Assembly: GCA_027627225.1 (NCBI GenBank)
Contig: JAPFQT010000432.1
Coordinates: forward strand, 58,001-122,000
Direction of reading: 5' to 3'
DNA length: 64,000 bases
From: Congeria kusceri
Taxonomy: Eukaryota; Mollusca; Bivalvia; Myida; Dreissenidae
The notes under the pieces are model-generated. The model saw only the letters and a list, made by a program, of their open reading frames with translations, did no database searches and was not told the origin of the DNA. Position 1 is the stretch's first letter. Every line of letters begins with the position of its first letter. Both the position numbers and the translations under genes were made by a program. This document shows, one piece after another, positions 1-11,074 of this stretch.

Positions 1-109
1 GTTATAATAACAGTAAACCCATTTTATCCTGGGGCTGTTATTGTAAGGCTACTTTAGAAACACGAAACTATGAAGAAAAAACGTATGTTCAAGATAAATT
101 CCATTGTTA

Positions 110-740
110 TGTAAATTATCTTACCACCTCATGTTTGTCATCAATGATACTTGTATAATCTAAACAATTTACGTAGACATGTATATTTTAAGATTTTTCC
201 GACATGTAATAGCGGGAATTAGTACAAGTGAGCTGTCAAACAATTATTTATTCTATGTATACCAAATAAAAACAATCGACTGGACACATTCATCACATGT
301 AAATAATGATTTGACTAATGATACTCAAAACAAATGTTTGTGCGTATAATTATAATAGTAAACAATGAACTTATAATAAGAACATAAAGTAAAACTAACC
401 ATAATTAAATGAAATGTTTGGAATTAGATAACGACGTATTTCGATGCTTCAGCCGATCTGGCATCTCTACAGAAGTTAAGAGAAAAATGTAATTCCAAAT
501 AATTCGTAATAAAACTGCTATTCAAATAAACATGCATGGTGTATTTATAAATAGAAATTCTACACTCATTATTATTTGTATTGTGTATGATTTTCTGGAT
601 GATTGCAAAGTTGTTGCTAGTATTTTAACACAATTGATACATCCTGCATTACAAAAACATATTGATTATGTTGGGCATTCTAAAGTAAAAGAAAATTCGG
701 CAAGTCAAACTGTATTAAATGTATATACAGTTGTTAATTA
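110..740. repeat. Diverged direct duplication, copy 1 (copy 2 at about 1,345-1,920)
   Basis: Blocks in the same order recur about 1.2 kb downstream: a 'ccatgttt...gatac' stretch, an 'aatttacgta' block, a 'taatagc(a/g)gga' block, a 'cgacgtatt' block, and a stretch near 520-590 (aataaacatg, then a/t-rich text) that matches about 1,700-1,760. The copies have many substitutions and indels, so identity was judged by eye. The short open frames inside (about 60-70 codons) have no recognisable content. No gene is seen in 1-769. Confidence 0.45.
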
Positions 741-769
741 AGTATTGACTATGTACATTTATTTCACAG

Positions 770-811
770 GCGATGGAAACAAGAAAGATAAAGTTCACTC
801 CGGCAAAACAC
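770..811 (+). CDS. Candidate 14-codon internal exon
   Basis: A good acceptor (tttatttcacag) ends at 769 and a strong donor (GTAAGT) begins at 812. The 42 bases between are open in phase 0 and read AMETRKIKFTPAKH. The basic, non-simple composition and the quality of both splice edges support a real exon, but it is short. It may be an upstream exon of the SET-containing gene that starts near 6,325, part of another gene, or chance. No neighbouring exon could be tied to it. Confidence 0.3.
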
Positions 812-1146
812 GTAAGTTCCGTTCTTAAACAATATGTACGGATACATTCTTCGCATTCGTGTAATATCTTGTCAAACATGTGTACGATATTACTATTGAT
901 AGGAATGAATGTATAACGTACAATTAAAATGTTATGTCCGGAAACAATGCACTATTAACACACGATTGTCAAAAAGTGTGAATACTATTGGTGATGGATC
1001 ACGTTTTATCGTGACCAGAAACCAGATTTTGTGTTTGAAAAAGAAGCAAGAAATGTCTTTTAAGGAGAAAATCGGCGTTGAAGATAATCTTGAGATGTCA
1101 TTTTTTGCTCTAAATATAATACAAGAGGACCAAGATGTTCGGTCAC

Positions 1147-1263
1147 GTGACTTCTCGGACCCCAGATTTGTCGGTCCCTACACAGGAGACTTCTCCGACC
1201 CCAGAAGTTTTGGTCCCTACTAAGGAGACTTCTCGGACACTAGATTTTTCAGACACCATAAGA
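1147..1263. repeat. Three 39-bp tandem units
   Basis: Units at 1147-1185, 1186-1224 and 1225-1263 share a core of 'gacttctcggac...gatt...tccctac'. The period is 39 bp, so a reading frame could be kept through it: one plus-strand frame reads Thr/Ser/Pro-rich, with units such as ETSRTPDLSVPTQ. The third unit is the most diverged. I could not find convincing splice sites around it, so it is listed as a minisatellite and not an exon. Confidence 0.55.
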
Positions 1264-2175
1264 AAACGTATCGGCCCCCAAATTAATTTGAGATCAACTC
1301 AATTGTTATTAATATCTATACCGTGAATAAACCGATCACATACCGCCCCATGTTTTCACCAGTGATACATGAGTAACCTAAATACTAGTAATTTACGTAA
1401 ATAATATTGATACATAAATTTGTCATGCAAATTTAACAAATTAAAATTGACAGAAAATAATAGCAGGAATGAATGAAAAGTATTATATATATCAGACCTG
1501 TGTACATAGTAATGTTAAATAATATACTATATGTATCATTAGTATTGCACATGGGTATTTATTCTACGTAAATGACGTAAGAGTAACATTTCGACGTATT
1601 ACGAGATTTCGTTCACCACATAGATGTCTAACATTTTTATTGATTGAATAACATCTACTATGCAATTATAAATAATTCTTAATAAAACGTAACCACAATT
1701 CAAATATAAATAAACATGAATAGTAAGTTTATAAATTTAAATTCCCCATTTATTAAAAATCTCGGATTTAGGACTCTCCTGACGCTAATTGAGGTATTAA
1801 CACACCTGCGCGCTATTTTTATAATAATTCTCTCACCTGCTGGAGTGTGTTGTACTCGATATAATAATTATTGGGAACCCAAGTTGGTTACAACGTAAAA
1901 TATTATTTGTACACAATGATACAATAATAGGAAATATAAGCTCCATCAAATTTTCTAATATTTTTTGCTTATTTATCAGAAAAATACGAGAAATTTACCA
2001 CTTTATATTTTGTGCTTGTCACGAGAAACCTCAATACTATTGACAGGCAGCCGTGGCGCGAGCTCAACAGGCAACATTTTACGTTGTGACCGACTGTGGT
2101 CCCCGTGAATTGTTGCATTGTAATTGCTATTTCTAGAGCGCGCCTTTTATGTAGGCTAAACAAAATAATTAGTTT
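1264..2175. other. AT-rich stretch, no gene seen
   Basis: This holds the second copy of the direct duplication (about 1,345-1,920) and then AT-rich sequence leading to the LINE tail at 2,176. The short open frames here look like chance. Confidence 0.5.
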
Positions 2176-3640
2176 AAGTAAGTAAGTAAGTAAGTAATTG
2201 TTTATTATTGTGACATGTGTTTTAACAATACAAGAGTACATGGTATTTCGTAAACAAAACAAATAACACCCGGCCCAATGGGCATATATGTCACCAAAGA
2301 AAGACATCTATTGAAATGACATAATATAATATAATTATCTGTATAGTAAACGGATACTGATATATACATCTTGGGAACGTTCAGACAGTTCAGTGCAAGT
2401 TATTAGTTAAGCAAACAGAAGTCGTATATATGTTTGAGTAAATGTGTTTAATGCAATAGAATAAAAATAAGTTATATCCATTGTTATCAAGTGTATTTAC
2501 TTTTCTTTCTTAAACATTACTGATAGATAGTCCCTCTATGTCTGGTACATCTTCTGTTTTCTTAACAAAAGAGCTTGAACAAGAAATTTAGCAAATTTGC
2601 GTGGAAAGTTCGACATTATATATTTAAGTTTATCAGCACTGTTGAAATCTCCCTCTATGAAAAACATATGGTGGTAAAGAGTAGTCCTTATATCATTGTA
2701 CAGGTGACAGTCAAATACAAAATGTAGTTCGTCCTCAACGTGCGCGTTCTCACAGAACTTGCACAGTCGTTGCTCCACTGGTTCACCGACATATCGACCT
2801 GTTTCTATTCTTAGGGGCAGGATTCCGCTTCTGAATTGGCATATCGCAGATCGTTCACTTTTACACAAATTCATGTTGACGTATGATTCACAACAGAAAT
2901 TTTCCTTGAATAGTATATATGTCCGCAGTTTCGGAACATTTTGCACATCCGTTTTCCATTTGTTTTCATAGAATGCATGGAGGTGTTGTTGGACCATTGA
3001 CGCAGCCACAATAGATTTGTTTTCAAAGTAACCATTTATATTTAACGTGTTCATTACTTGTTTGAGTTCACTTGACCAGTTATTCACGTTGTTGTGGTTG
3101 ATGAAGTCAATATTAAACACTTGCTTCGTAATCCTGTGATCGTCCATGCGGATGAGCCGGTTCCACAAGCGTATCATTGAGTGCCAATGTCGATATGTGC
3201 TAGGTAGCCAACCGGTGTCTCCAGTCATTGCCAGGATGGGTGTGAATCTGTGGACACCCAGGAAGTAGCGCATCGCTCTATGTTGAACATTATCGATACT
3301 CTGGTACTTCTTGAAACCCCACACGGCAGAGCAATAGTCCATGACGGGCGTTACGCAAGAGATGAACAATTTTTCGAAGGATTTGAACCCGAAGTCTTTC
3401 ATGTTGTGTATTTTGCTGATAACTGAACCCAGGGCACGACCAGCTGCTTTCCCTAGGGAGTCACTATTGTAACTAAAGTCACTTTTTTCGTGGAGTAACA
3501 CGCCCAGGTATCGATACTGGTCTACAGTTTCTAGGACGTCGTTTCCAATTCTGAATTCAAAATTGCTACGCTGCGCGCGACCCTTTATTATGTGAATGAA
3601 TATAACATTCTGATCATGACCTACAGTGATAAAAATTGTT
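2176..3640 (-). mobile_element. 5'-truncated LINE (non-LTR retrotransposon), 3' part only
   Basis: Reading the minus strand, the element keeps the end of an ORF2, a 3' untranslated stretch, an AATAAA-like signal (aataataaaca) and a terminal (TTAC)n run, seen on the plus strand as (AAGT)n at 2176-2197. Such short simple-repeat tails are typical of CR1/L2/RTE-type LINEs. Coding similarity continues upstream of the first Met to about 3,630 and then stops, as in 5' truncation during reverse transcription. No clear target-site duplication was found. Confidence 0.7.
2536..3501 (-). pseudogene. LINE ORF2 C-terminal region (thumb and C-terminal zinc-binding motif)
   Basis: This is an open 321-codon stretch that continues upstream without a stop to about 3,630, where the LINE-typical motif QYRYLGVLL is readable just before the first Met. 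Near residues 45-65 is the 'LFISCVTPVMDYCSAVWG' thumb motif common after the reverse transcriptase core. Near residues 245-265 is a Cys/His cluster (CKFCENAHVEDELHFVFDC) of the type at LINE C-termini. The palm (FxDD) and the endonuclease are missing, so the fragment cannot act alone. The lack of stops suggests a fairly young insertion. The first Met is only an internal codon of the old ORF2. Confidence 0.8.
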
Positions 3641-6324
3641 CATAATTATGTTCAGTTTTAGAGTATATATCGGAGATATGTTTATAACTTTGTTTGAACC
3701 GCTTATTAAAACAAGTATGTAAATTTTAATCCACAGAAGTATGCAACAGTTATTGGTATACATTAAACCATTGTTATAAGTTTGCATTCCCTAACATTAG
3801 AAAATTTGCCCAATGCTATTGGCATTGAATTTTCTCGCTGCATAATTATTGCAAGAACTCGGGGTCAACGTGATCTTAAACAGCTACGCCGATAAAAGTG
3901 TAACGTTTCGTGAATAAATAGTTCTGCTTTTACTCATAACGTGTTAAACGTTTATCATTGCAACCATTTGAAAATTGTGGATTTAAAATTTATGTTTGGC
4001 GCCGCGCATGATGAGTCTTACCGGAAGCATATAAAAGGAGCGGTTTTATATTTAATGTTTAGAAACACCAACTTCACGTTGCTGAGTGGAATTGGGCATT
4101 GTATTGAACTACACGTTTACAGAAAATGTAATATTTCCGCTTTCGCTAACACTTTCGATACGTATTGAAACGAAATAGCATTAAATTAATTGCTAATCCC
4201 TGTATTTTTCACAGGTCGCGGAGTCAAAATTGAATTTTCTCCGGCGTCTAGTCTAACATCTTCAAGAAGTAATTTGTGAATCATTCTAAAAATAGCAAAG
4301 TAGAGATGGCTGAGACAAATGCGTAGCCGGTAACATGTGTATGGTGGCGTTTGTGTATGAAAACAATGTGAGCATATCGGTTTTGACGCTGAAACGTTTA
4401 TATAGATACTATCTGAGTGTTGGAAAAAGTTCGAGTTTATCATGCTCGGCTCGAGACAGGGTAGCGCTCGGCTATCCAACACTCACATAATATTATATTT
4501 ATTTTTTATTTCATTTTTTGAAAGAATAAGTGCACAATTCTGCATAAAAAATGGGTTGACTGAGTGGTTGGTCTTTCCAATTTTGACATCGTTGCTAGCA
4601 TTATTTGCAAAACCACGACTTTATCATTCCCTTGCACTTCGTCGAGACAAAAAAAGTCCATGATGTAATCGAGTTTGTATTTATGTAGCAATCTTTTTTA
4701 AATTATTCTTTATTTAATGTATATGTGCTAGTATAGTCGATTTTTCTTTTAATGTTTATAACAAGAAAACAATTATTTTTTGCAATTTAAGTGTTGAAAA
4801 AAACCCACAAATATGTGGCACTTGAGTTACTGTCATTCGTTATTATCAGCCGATCTACAAATAGCGATCAAATAAGCATGATCTAAAAATATAGATGGGT
4901 TGTTATTATATTGATTTACTTGTACTAATAAGATAGATTAAAAATTTATAATAATTATTTCAATAATATCGGAATTTGAAATAAAGTATTTTGTCATTCA
5001 TTTCTTTTACATGTTCTTAAGTTTGTGTTTGTCGTGATCAATGGGACACTTATGTTTACTAATTTTATAACATAAAAGTGGTTAGTTTTGAGAACTGGTA
5101 TTTTATTTTAACAAACACGTCCACAAAGTCGCTGAGACAACTGAGAAGTGTTACCTTATAATATTTGCTTAATGATAAGTTATTATGCATACATCAGTTA
5201 TTTTGAATATGTATTAAACCGAAATATATTGCCATTAATTGTTGCGCGTTGGCTAAATGAAAGCTCGAGACCTCAATTACAACGTAGTTATTGCATGGGA
5301 TGTAAGCTTGCCGGCGTGTAAAGAAATAGTCAGTAGTTTTCAGCACTGACACGTTTGAATAAAATATTGATGCTAATTAAGAGAGAAGGCATTTTAACTT
5401 TAAAATATAACACATTTTGTTTATTTTACTTGTTTGCTATATAAGTATTTAATGCTTTAAATACGTGATCACCTGTGTGCAAAAGGAGCATATTACCTCG
5501 TTATAGATAATTGTTTTTTGCGATTTTGACTTGACTAAGTTGCATTCTGTTACAAATCAAGGAATACTTATGCATTGCATTATAACTGTAAAACGGTAAA
5601 AATAATTTATCAATTTGCCAATAAAATAGGTTTTGACTTGTTGCTCTGACCTACGTACGGCGCCCCATGATGCTTTGCATCAGTGTTTTTCTTGTATGGA
5701 TGTTGTTATTTTGACCCTTTACTGTTAACATCAGAGTTGCGAGTATTTTACATAACCATAGTGTACACGTTTTTTACAAAGCAGAATAGCGCAGTGGGAT
5801 AAATTACTGTATACTGTCAATTCATCTCATGACATTCGACTAGCGGTGTTCTAGTTTATTTTTATTTTTTAAAATAAAATATTTAATTTATTTATTATAC
5901 TATTTGTTCTTTATTTAATGTATATGTGTTAGTAAAGTCGATTTATATCATCTAATATCATTGATAGTGCAATAGGAAACCAATTTTGCGTTGACATATT
6001 CCCTTTGAACAATATTAAATACGATATTTGTTCACTATACCAAACTTAAATTTTTATGTTTTCTTTTTCTTTTCTAAGTGTTATGCATTTATTTCGTAAT
6101 GTCCCTTAAATGGGATTAAATTAAGTGTATAAACTAGAAATCAGCATTGGTATAGCAAATGCAGCTTTGAACACGATTTATTATAGAATGAAATCCATCC
6201 ACAACATCTACGATTTATGTTTCAATCAATACAAACATGTTACTGCTATAATGTATTTTTCCACGAAAGGTTACTTACAAAGTATACCTTATTTCAATTT
6301 TGATATCGTAAACGTCTGACACCG
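3641..6324. other. AT-rich intergenic stretch with a short dispersed duplication
   Basis: No convincing coding region. A ~38-base segment (ttctttatttaatgtatatg and what follows) occurs at 4707-4744 and again at 5907-5944 with two substitutions. A splice-acceptor-like tttttcacag lies at about 4,206-4,215, but no good exon follows it. Open frames of 60-98 codons here show no domain or repeat. Confidence 0.45.
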
Positions 6325-8249
6325 ATGGCTGAAAAGGCTACATCCTCCAAGCAAAGGATCCACCCGGACACTGTCAGGACAGTTAATTATTATATTGGTA
6401 ATATACATATTAACACCTGGAAATGATATTGTATTTATTAAAAAAGCATTACCTGTAAACATATCTTGTAGGTAGTAAAATAAACGCCAAAACTGATTTT
6501 GATATTTCTACAAAGTATGATTTACTAATCAAATGTCTTAAATATCGGTCACGAAATGTATAATGTATGTGTAATCGCATATATTTGCAGTGTCAGTATA
6601 CTTAAAAGTGTTTTAAATGGGCAATATATGACATTTGTAAATGATTTATTAATAATTACGGTAAATCTGTGTGTTTCGATATATTCTCAAATAGTCTCAG
6701 TACATATTAAACACAAACGTAAAATTGAGAATTAAACATAACCACTATTTATATTTTATAGCCAGCATTATTTGATATAAATTTAAATCATTATTTGCAT
6801 TTCAGGTAAAGGTGTTTTTGTAACTGAAAAAAAAGCCATCGTTCTTGTTAGAGTATGCAGGTGAACTGATTTCCAATAAAGAAGGCCTCATCCGAGAACA
6901 GAAGTACCCAAGACATCTTGGTTCATTTCTGTTCTTTTTCAAGACCGGACAGAAAGAATGATGGTATGTTTTACTATAGTATTGTACTAAACCAATCGAA
7001 CACGGAAATCAGTTAATATATTTGTTGTAATAAGGGGCATATGTATTGCGAATCAGATTATTTCGACCGAAATGTTGCATAAAATCAATTTTTATCTTAA
7101 AATGGGACTGTTTTAAATGACTCAGACATGTTTTGTTGGGATATTGTACATCACGTTAAAAATAACGAAAATTGAAATTGTCAAACATACACCATTTAAT
7201 GATATTGTAACGTAACCATGTGATAGAAAATATACTGCGTCAGCCCAAAACGCAGTGCTATGTGAGCCACTGATATATAGCACCTCTCATGCGTTGTCTG
7301 TCGTATACATGGCGTCAACTATTAACACAATAGAAACTTCAATTTGTTATCTTATATTGAAAAAAAACCTGCACATTTTATGTACGGCCCTACACTCTTG
7401 GACACGTTCGATGCGTCAAATCAGACAAGAAACACCAAAGTTTTTGCCCATGTTTCGTGAAACAATTGCAAAAATGTATCAGATCTGGCACAAAAAAATG
7501 GATTTTTGACAGTGTTCAGGACAGAATCCGATCTTGACCAAATTTGCATAGTTTATATAACCGTTAGATGACATATTCGAATATGAAACAGATCGGACCA
7601 GAAGCATCAAAGTTGTTGCCCGCCTGCTGGAAAAATCTATAAAAATGGAATGTGTATGTTGTCTTAACCACACGTGCACACTCTGTGTTTGACCAAATTA
7701 TTTTAGACATATTTGATAATGGTCATATCGGCCAAGAAACACTGGAAATGTTTTCTTCTTTATTTCTCATAAAAATGTAACATTTACTTTTTTACTGGAA
7801 AGTGTCAAAACAATAATCTTGTGAAAAGACTCGGGATAATTACGGTAAAATTATTACAGACGTACAGACACGTTAACATTGATAAGTATTTTAATTTGAT
7901 ACTTATTTTTTAAATACCATTTGTAAACAAACGTTCAAAAACATTCTTTAACAGTGACTACACACTTTGGCTATTAACAGTTACTACATTGCATCAATCT
8001 GTTTTCAGTGTTGACGCAACATTCTCAAAACAGCTCGGCCGATATGTTAACGATGGGACCGGGGCGACCACAAATGCAGAGGTCCGAGTGGTTCTAGTCC
8101 GCAAAAAGCCTCACTTATGTATCTTCACAACGAACAATTTACTTCCCGACCAAGAAATAAGATTTGATTATGGTGCAGACGACTTAACTGGGAGAATTCA
8201 GGCATACGACATTTTGGTTTCGAATCAAATTACGTTGCTAAAGAATTAA
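6325..8249 (+). pseudogene. SET domain, KMT5A-like (three exons)
   Basis: Exon 1 (6325-6397) begins at an ATG and ends with a G before GTAATA. Exon 2 (6806-6963) follows ttgcatttcag and completes the codon to give the GKGVFVTE start of a SET domain, then YAGELIS. Exon 3 (8009-8249) follows gttttcag and carries the SET C-terminal half: VDAT, GRYVND (in place of the usual NH box), KPHLCIF, and the FDYG segment with the catalytic-type Tyr. The joined product is about 156 residues. SET domains methylate protein lysines using S-adenosylmethionine; the layout recalls KMT5A. Exon 2 is one base too long (A8 where A7 restores frame), and the Trp expected after KE is TGA (6959-6961), so this copy should not make a full protein as read. 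No pre-SET or post-SET cysteine cluster is seen. Confidence 0.75.
8202..8207 (+). promoter_or_regulatory. Possible GC-type splice donor inside SET exon 3
   Basis: After codon CAG (8199-8201) the sequence is GCATAC. If used as a GC-AG donor it would leave phase 0 and join in phase to the 17-residue repeat exon at 8585. Without it, the frame runs on to TAA at 8247-8249. A mutated GT donor would look the same. Confidence 0.3.
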
Positions 8250-8584
8250 CAAAAACACAAATAAACTGTCTTTTTCATTTTTTCAGAATGTATTATTTTT
8301 AGTAAAAACTTATTATAATTATAACTGTCCGGATTAAGGTGCTCGACCAATCGACCCTTGTGCCAGTAGCACTATGCCGATTAGCCGGTGGACTTCCATG
8401 GTTGATCTGGCCAAGTACATAGACATGTCAGTGATAGATGTTTCAAGCACTGTATCTTGTACACATTTGAAGTTCAATCCAGGACGCGAACTAAGTGGGA
8501 ATATAAAATGATATATTGTCTTTGGCTAAGTGTTAGATTGTCATAATCATTATAATAAAGTATAGAATTTCGTTTATATTACAG

Positions 8585-9148
8585 CAATTATTAACAAGTA
8601 CAATTGGCGCAAATGGCCAGACCAGCCAGGCAAGTATTGTTGCTGGCACAAGGAACGCCGAATTTGGCCAGACCAGCAAAGAAAGTATTGTTACTGGCTC
8701 AAGAAACGCTGAAGTGGGCCAGACCAGCCAGGCAAGTATTGTTACTGACGCAAGGGGCGCTGAAGTTGGCCAGACCAGCCAGGCAAGTATTGTTACTGGC
8801 GCAAGGGGCGCTGAAGTTGGCCAGACCAGCCAGGGAAGCATTGTAAGTGACACAAGGTACGCCGAAGTTGGCCAGACCAGCCAGGGAAGCATTGTAAGTA
8901 ACACATGGAACGCCGAAGTTGGCCAGACCAGCCAGGGAAGCATTGTTAGTGACACAAAGAACGCCAAAGTTGGCCAGAGCAGCCAGGGAAGCATTGTAAG
9001 TGACACAAGGAACGCCAAAGTTGGACAGACCAGCCAGGGAAGCATTGTAAGTGTCACAATGGACGCCGAAGTTTGCCACACCAGCCAGGGAAGTTTGGTT
9101 ACTGGCACAAGGGGCGCTGAAGTTGGCCAGACCAGCCAGGGAAGCATG
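8585..9148 (+). CDS. Exon encoding 17-residue tandem repeats (VGQTSQGSIVSDTRNAE type)
   Basis: An acceptor (tttatattacag) ends at 8584. The phase-0 frame is open for 188 codons: a short lead (QLLTSTIGANGQ) and then tandem 17-residue units rich in Gly, Gln, Thr and Ser, for example VGQTSQGSIVSDTRNAE. I end the exon at 9148 because the donor there, ATG|GTAAGT, is the only unit-borne GTAAGT with a G before it, and because the next unit is 49 bp and breaks the frame. Phase 0 in and out fits the flanking exons. The function is unknown; a regular beta-solenoid or a flexible tether are both possible. No signal peptide or membrane segment is seen. Confidence 0.5.
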
Positions 9149-9377
9149 GTAAGTGACAAGGAACGCCAAAGTTGGCCAGACCAGCCAGGAAAGCATTTTA
9201 AGTGACACAAGTGATTCCGAAGTTGGCCAGATCAGCCAGGGAAGTATTGTTACTGGAATAATGGACGAGGAAGTTGGCCAGACAAGCCAGGAAAGTTTTG
9301 TTACGGGCACAATGGACGCGGAAGTTGGCCAGACCAGCCAGAGAAGTATTGTAAGTGACACAAGAGACGCACATGCA
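8615..9377. repeat. 51-bp minisatellite, 15 units
   Basis: The start of GGCCAGACC (or a variant) recurs at 8615, 8666, 8717, 8768, 8819, 8870, 8921, 8972, 9023, 9074, 9125, 9174, 9225, 9276 and 9327. All spacings are 51 bp except 9125 to 9174, which is 49 bp (a two-base loss in 'gacacaagg'). Because 51 is a multiple of three, several frames on both strands stay open; only the plus frame joined to the 8584 acceptor is proposed as coding. Six units contain GTAAGT (8843, 8894, 8996, 9047, 9149, 9351). Confidence 0.9.
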
Positions 9378-10590
9378 CGAAACAAAAACGTAAATATATT
9401 TATAATTATAGTAGTTAATTTGCATATATAATGAAAATTGTATATTCATTCTTATTAAACGCATTTGTCTATTTGCATATTTGCATGTTTACTATAATCC
9501 ATTACTTTGTTCCTTACAAATGCATCTTTGGCCTTGAATGATAAGGACATTCTGAAACGTCATCTATGACCTTGATAAGGAACGTCTACACCATGTTTAT
9601 CTAGTAATTAATTTTATTATAATTCATTTAACGTGATTTAATTCCTAAGATGTTATTTTTGTATGTGTGTAGGGATATTCACCGAATTACTTTTATTAAA
9701 TCATTGTAATCACTTTAATAGTGCGTGTTATTGTTTATGTAAACACGGTGTTGGCTAACCAGCCCAAGCTATTAAATTGTACTGCTTACCAAAAGGTTAA
9801 TTCATTAGTACAAACCATTACGCAACCTTTGTGGGAATAAGAAATGAATGTGTCTTAGTGCGATAATTCCTGTTATAAACGTGTCTTTACAATATAACAT
9901 AGTTGTTTATTACAAAAGTCATTAACAGGTATTGTAAATGTAATTATATATGTTTTTATAGTTTTTCATATATATAGGTGCCGTAAGGAAAACAGTTAAT
10001 ACAGTACTTAATAGTTTATTCGATCGAAATTGTCAAGTTAGTATTTTGTAATTTGACTGTCCAACCATAGGTTCTTCAGAACGGCATCTTGGACAATGAC
10101 TCAGAGAGTTAAAAGGATGTTTATCAAGTAATTAATTTTATCATTATACCTTTAACATGACTGTTTTCATGTATTGTAATCTTTGTGGGCATGTTGTGGT
10201 TTTCACTGTGTTGCTATCTTACTTCGTTGGTACCATTAGTAGGATTAGGAAATGCATGCGTATTTAGTTTAAATGTTAGTAACCAATCGTTAATTATCGC
10301 CGTTGTTATGGTCATTCTAGTGTTGCAGTGCTAAAGAAGAGTAATGTGTTGGTTTGATGCGAAAACGGCCACAACAATGCATATCATGATATGTATGATA
10401 TGTAGCTATAGAAATACAAGTTTGAAAGAACACTTTAAACTATCGCAATAATAGAAATCCTTATTGAATGACAGGTTTTAAAAGATGTAACATCGTTAAC
10501 ATAATAACATAAATATTTAAGATTTCTTACACTTGTGTGTATCATGAAATAAAATGTGTACAAGTTAAATATTGTACTACTGTGTTGCAG
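9378..10590. other. Intron-like AT-rich stretch
   Basis: No open frame of note and no clear repeat. It ends in the acceptor tactgtgttgcag before the small exon at 10591. Confidence 0.4.
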
Positions 10591-10644
10591 GCAACGCCCA
10601 TATACAGTAATACAAACGAGATGGTGATAGTTGATTCAATATCG
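10591..10644 (+). CDS. Candidate 18-codon exon
   Basis: The acceptor tgtgttgcag ends at 10590 and the donor GTATGT begins at 10645. The 54 bases are open in phase 0 and read ATPIYSNTNEMVIVDSIS. Phase 0 on both sides fits the repeat exon that would precede it. It has no recognised domain. It may be a linker between the repeat region and the zinc-finger region, but the junction to the next exon (12768) is out of phase without a further exon. Confidence 0.4.
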
Positions 10645-10814
10645 GTATGTATGTGATACTCTCGCTCATGTATCTCTTGAGCAGCTGTGGTGAACATTGT
10701 TTAATAAGTCTTTGAATCTTCAACATAATAACTTTAATGTATAAGGGTTTACTGGAATAATGTAAACCCTTTTATGTGATTATGATTAAAATGAATACAA
10801 TTTAAAATAGGATA

Positions 10815-11074
10815 TTAAAGGGACCTGTTCACAGATTGGCAAAAGATATCAACAATAAAAGTACATTATATATGAACACGCAAAATAAAACTTCTGACAA
10901 AGAAATGTATAGGAAATATAGGTTCGATACCCGGCGAATGCAATTTTGTTTATTTACATTTTTTCCTTATTTAATATGTGTTATCTATTAGTCCAAACAC
11001 TTTAGTTTTTGCAGTTTAGACATGTAATGTTTTTTTTTCAAAAATACGTAATATATGTGAACAAGTCCCTTTAA
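10815..11074. mobile_element. MITE-like element with TTAA flanks
   Basis: The left end TTAAAGGGACCTGTTCACA and the right end TGTGAACAAGTCCCTTTAA are inverted repeats of 19 bases with one mismatch. Both outer ends are TTAA, the target preferred by Kolobok- and piggyBac-type transposons. The element is about 260 bp, AT-rich and has no coding frame, so it would be non-autonomous. It contains GGTTCGATACC (about 10,921), which resembles a pol III B box, but no A box or tRNA fold was seen. Confidence 0.75.

Noticed and set aside
4206..4270. Acceptor-like tttttcacag and following open bases (RGVKIEFSPASS)
   Set aside because: The only downstream GT sites are weak; vague likeness to the exon at 770 is not enough.
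6959..6961. TGA at a Trp codon as an A-to-I editing site
   Set aside because: The nearby A8 frameshift and other stops make decay or assembly error simpler; editing would not repair the frame.
8533..9385. Long minus-strand open frames (WPTSAFLVSLTMLPWLV-type repeats)
   Set aside because: They are forced open by the 51-bp period; no start, splice context or neighbour supports them, while the plus frame joins an acceptor in phase.
10921..10931. tRNA-like B box GGTTCGATACC
   Set aside because: No A box, no cloverleaf and located inside a MITE-like element.
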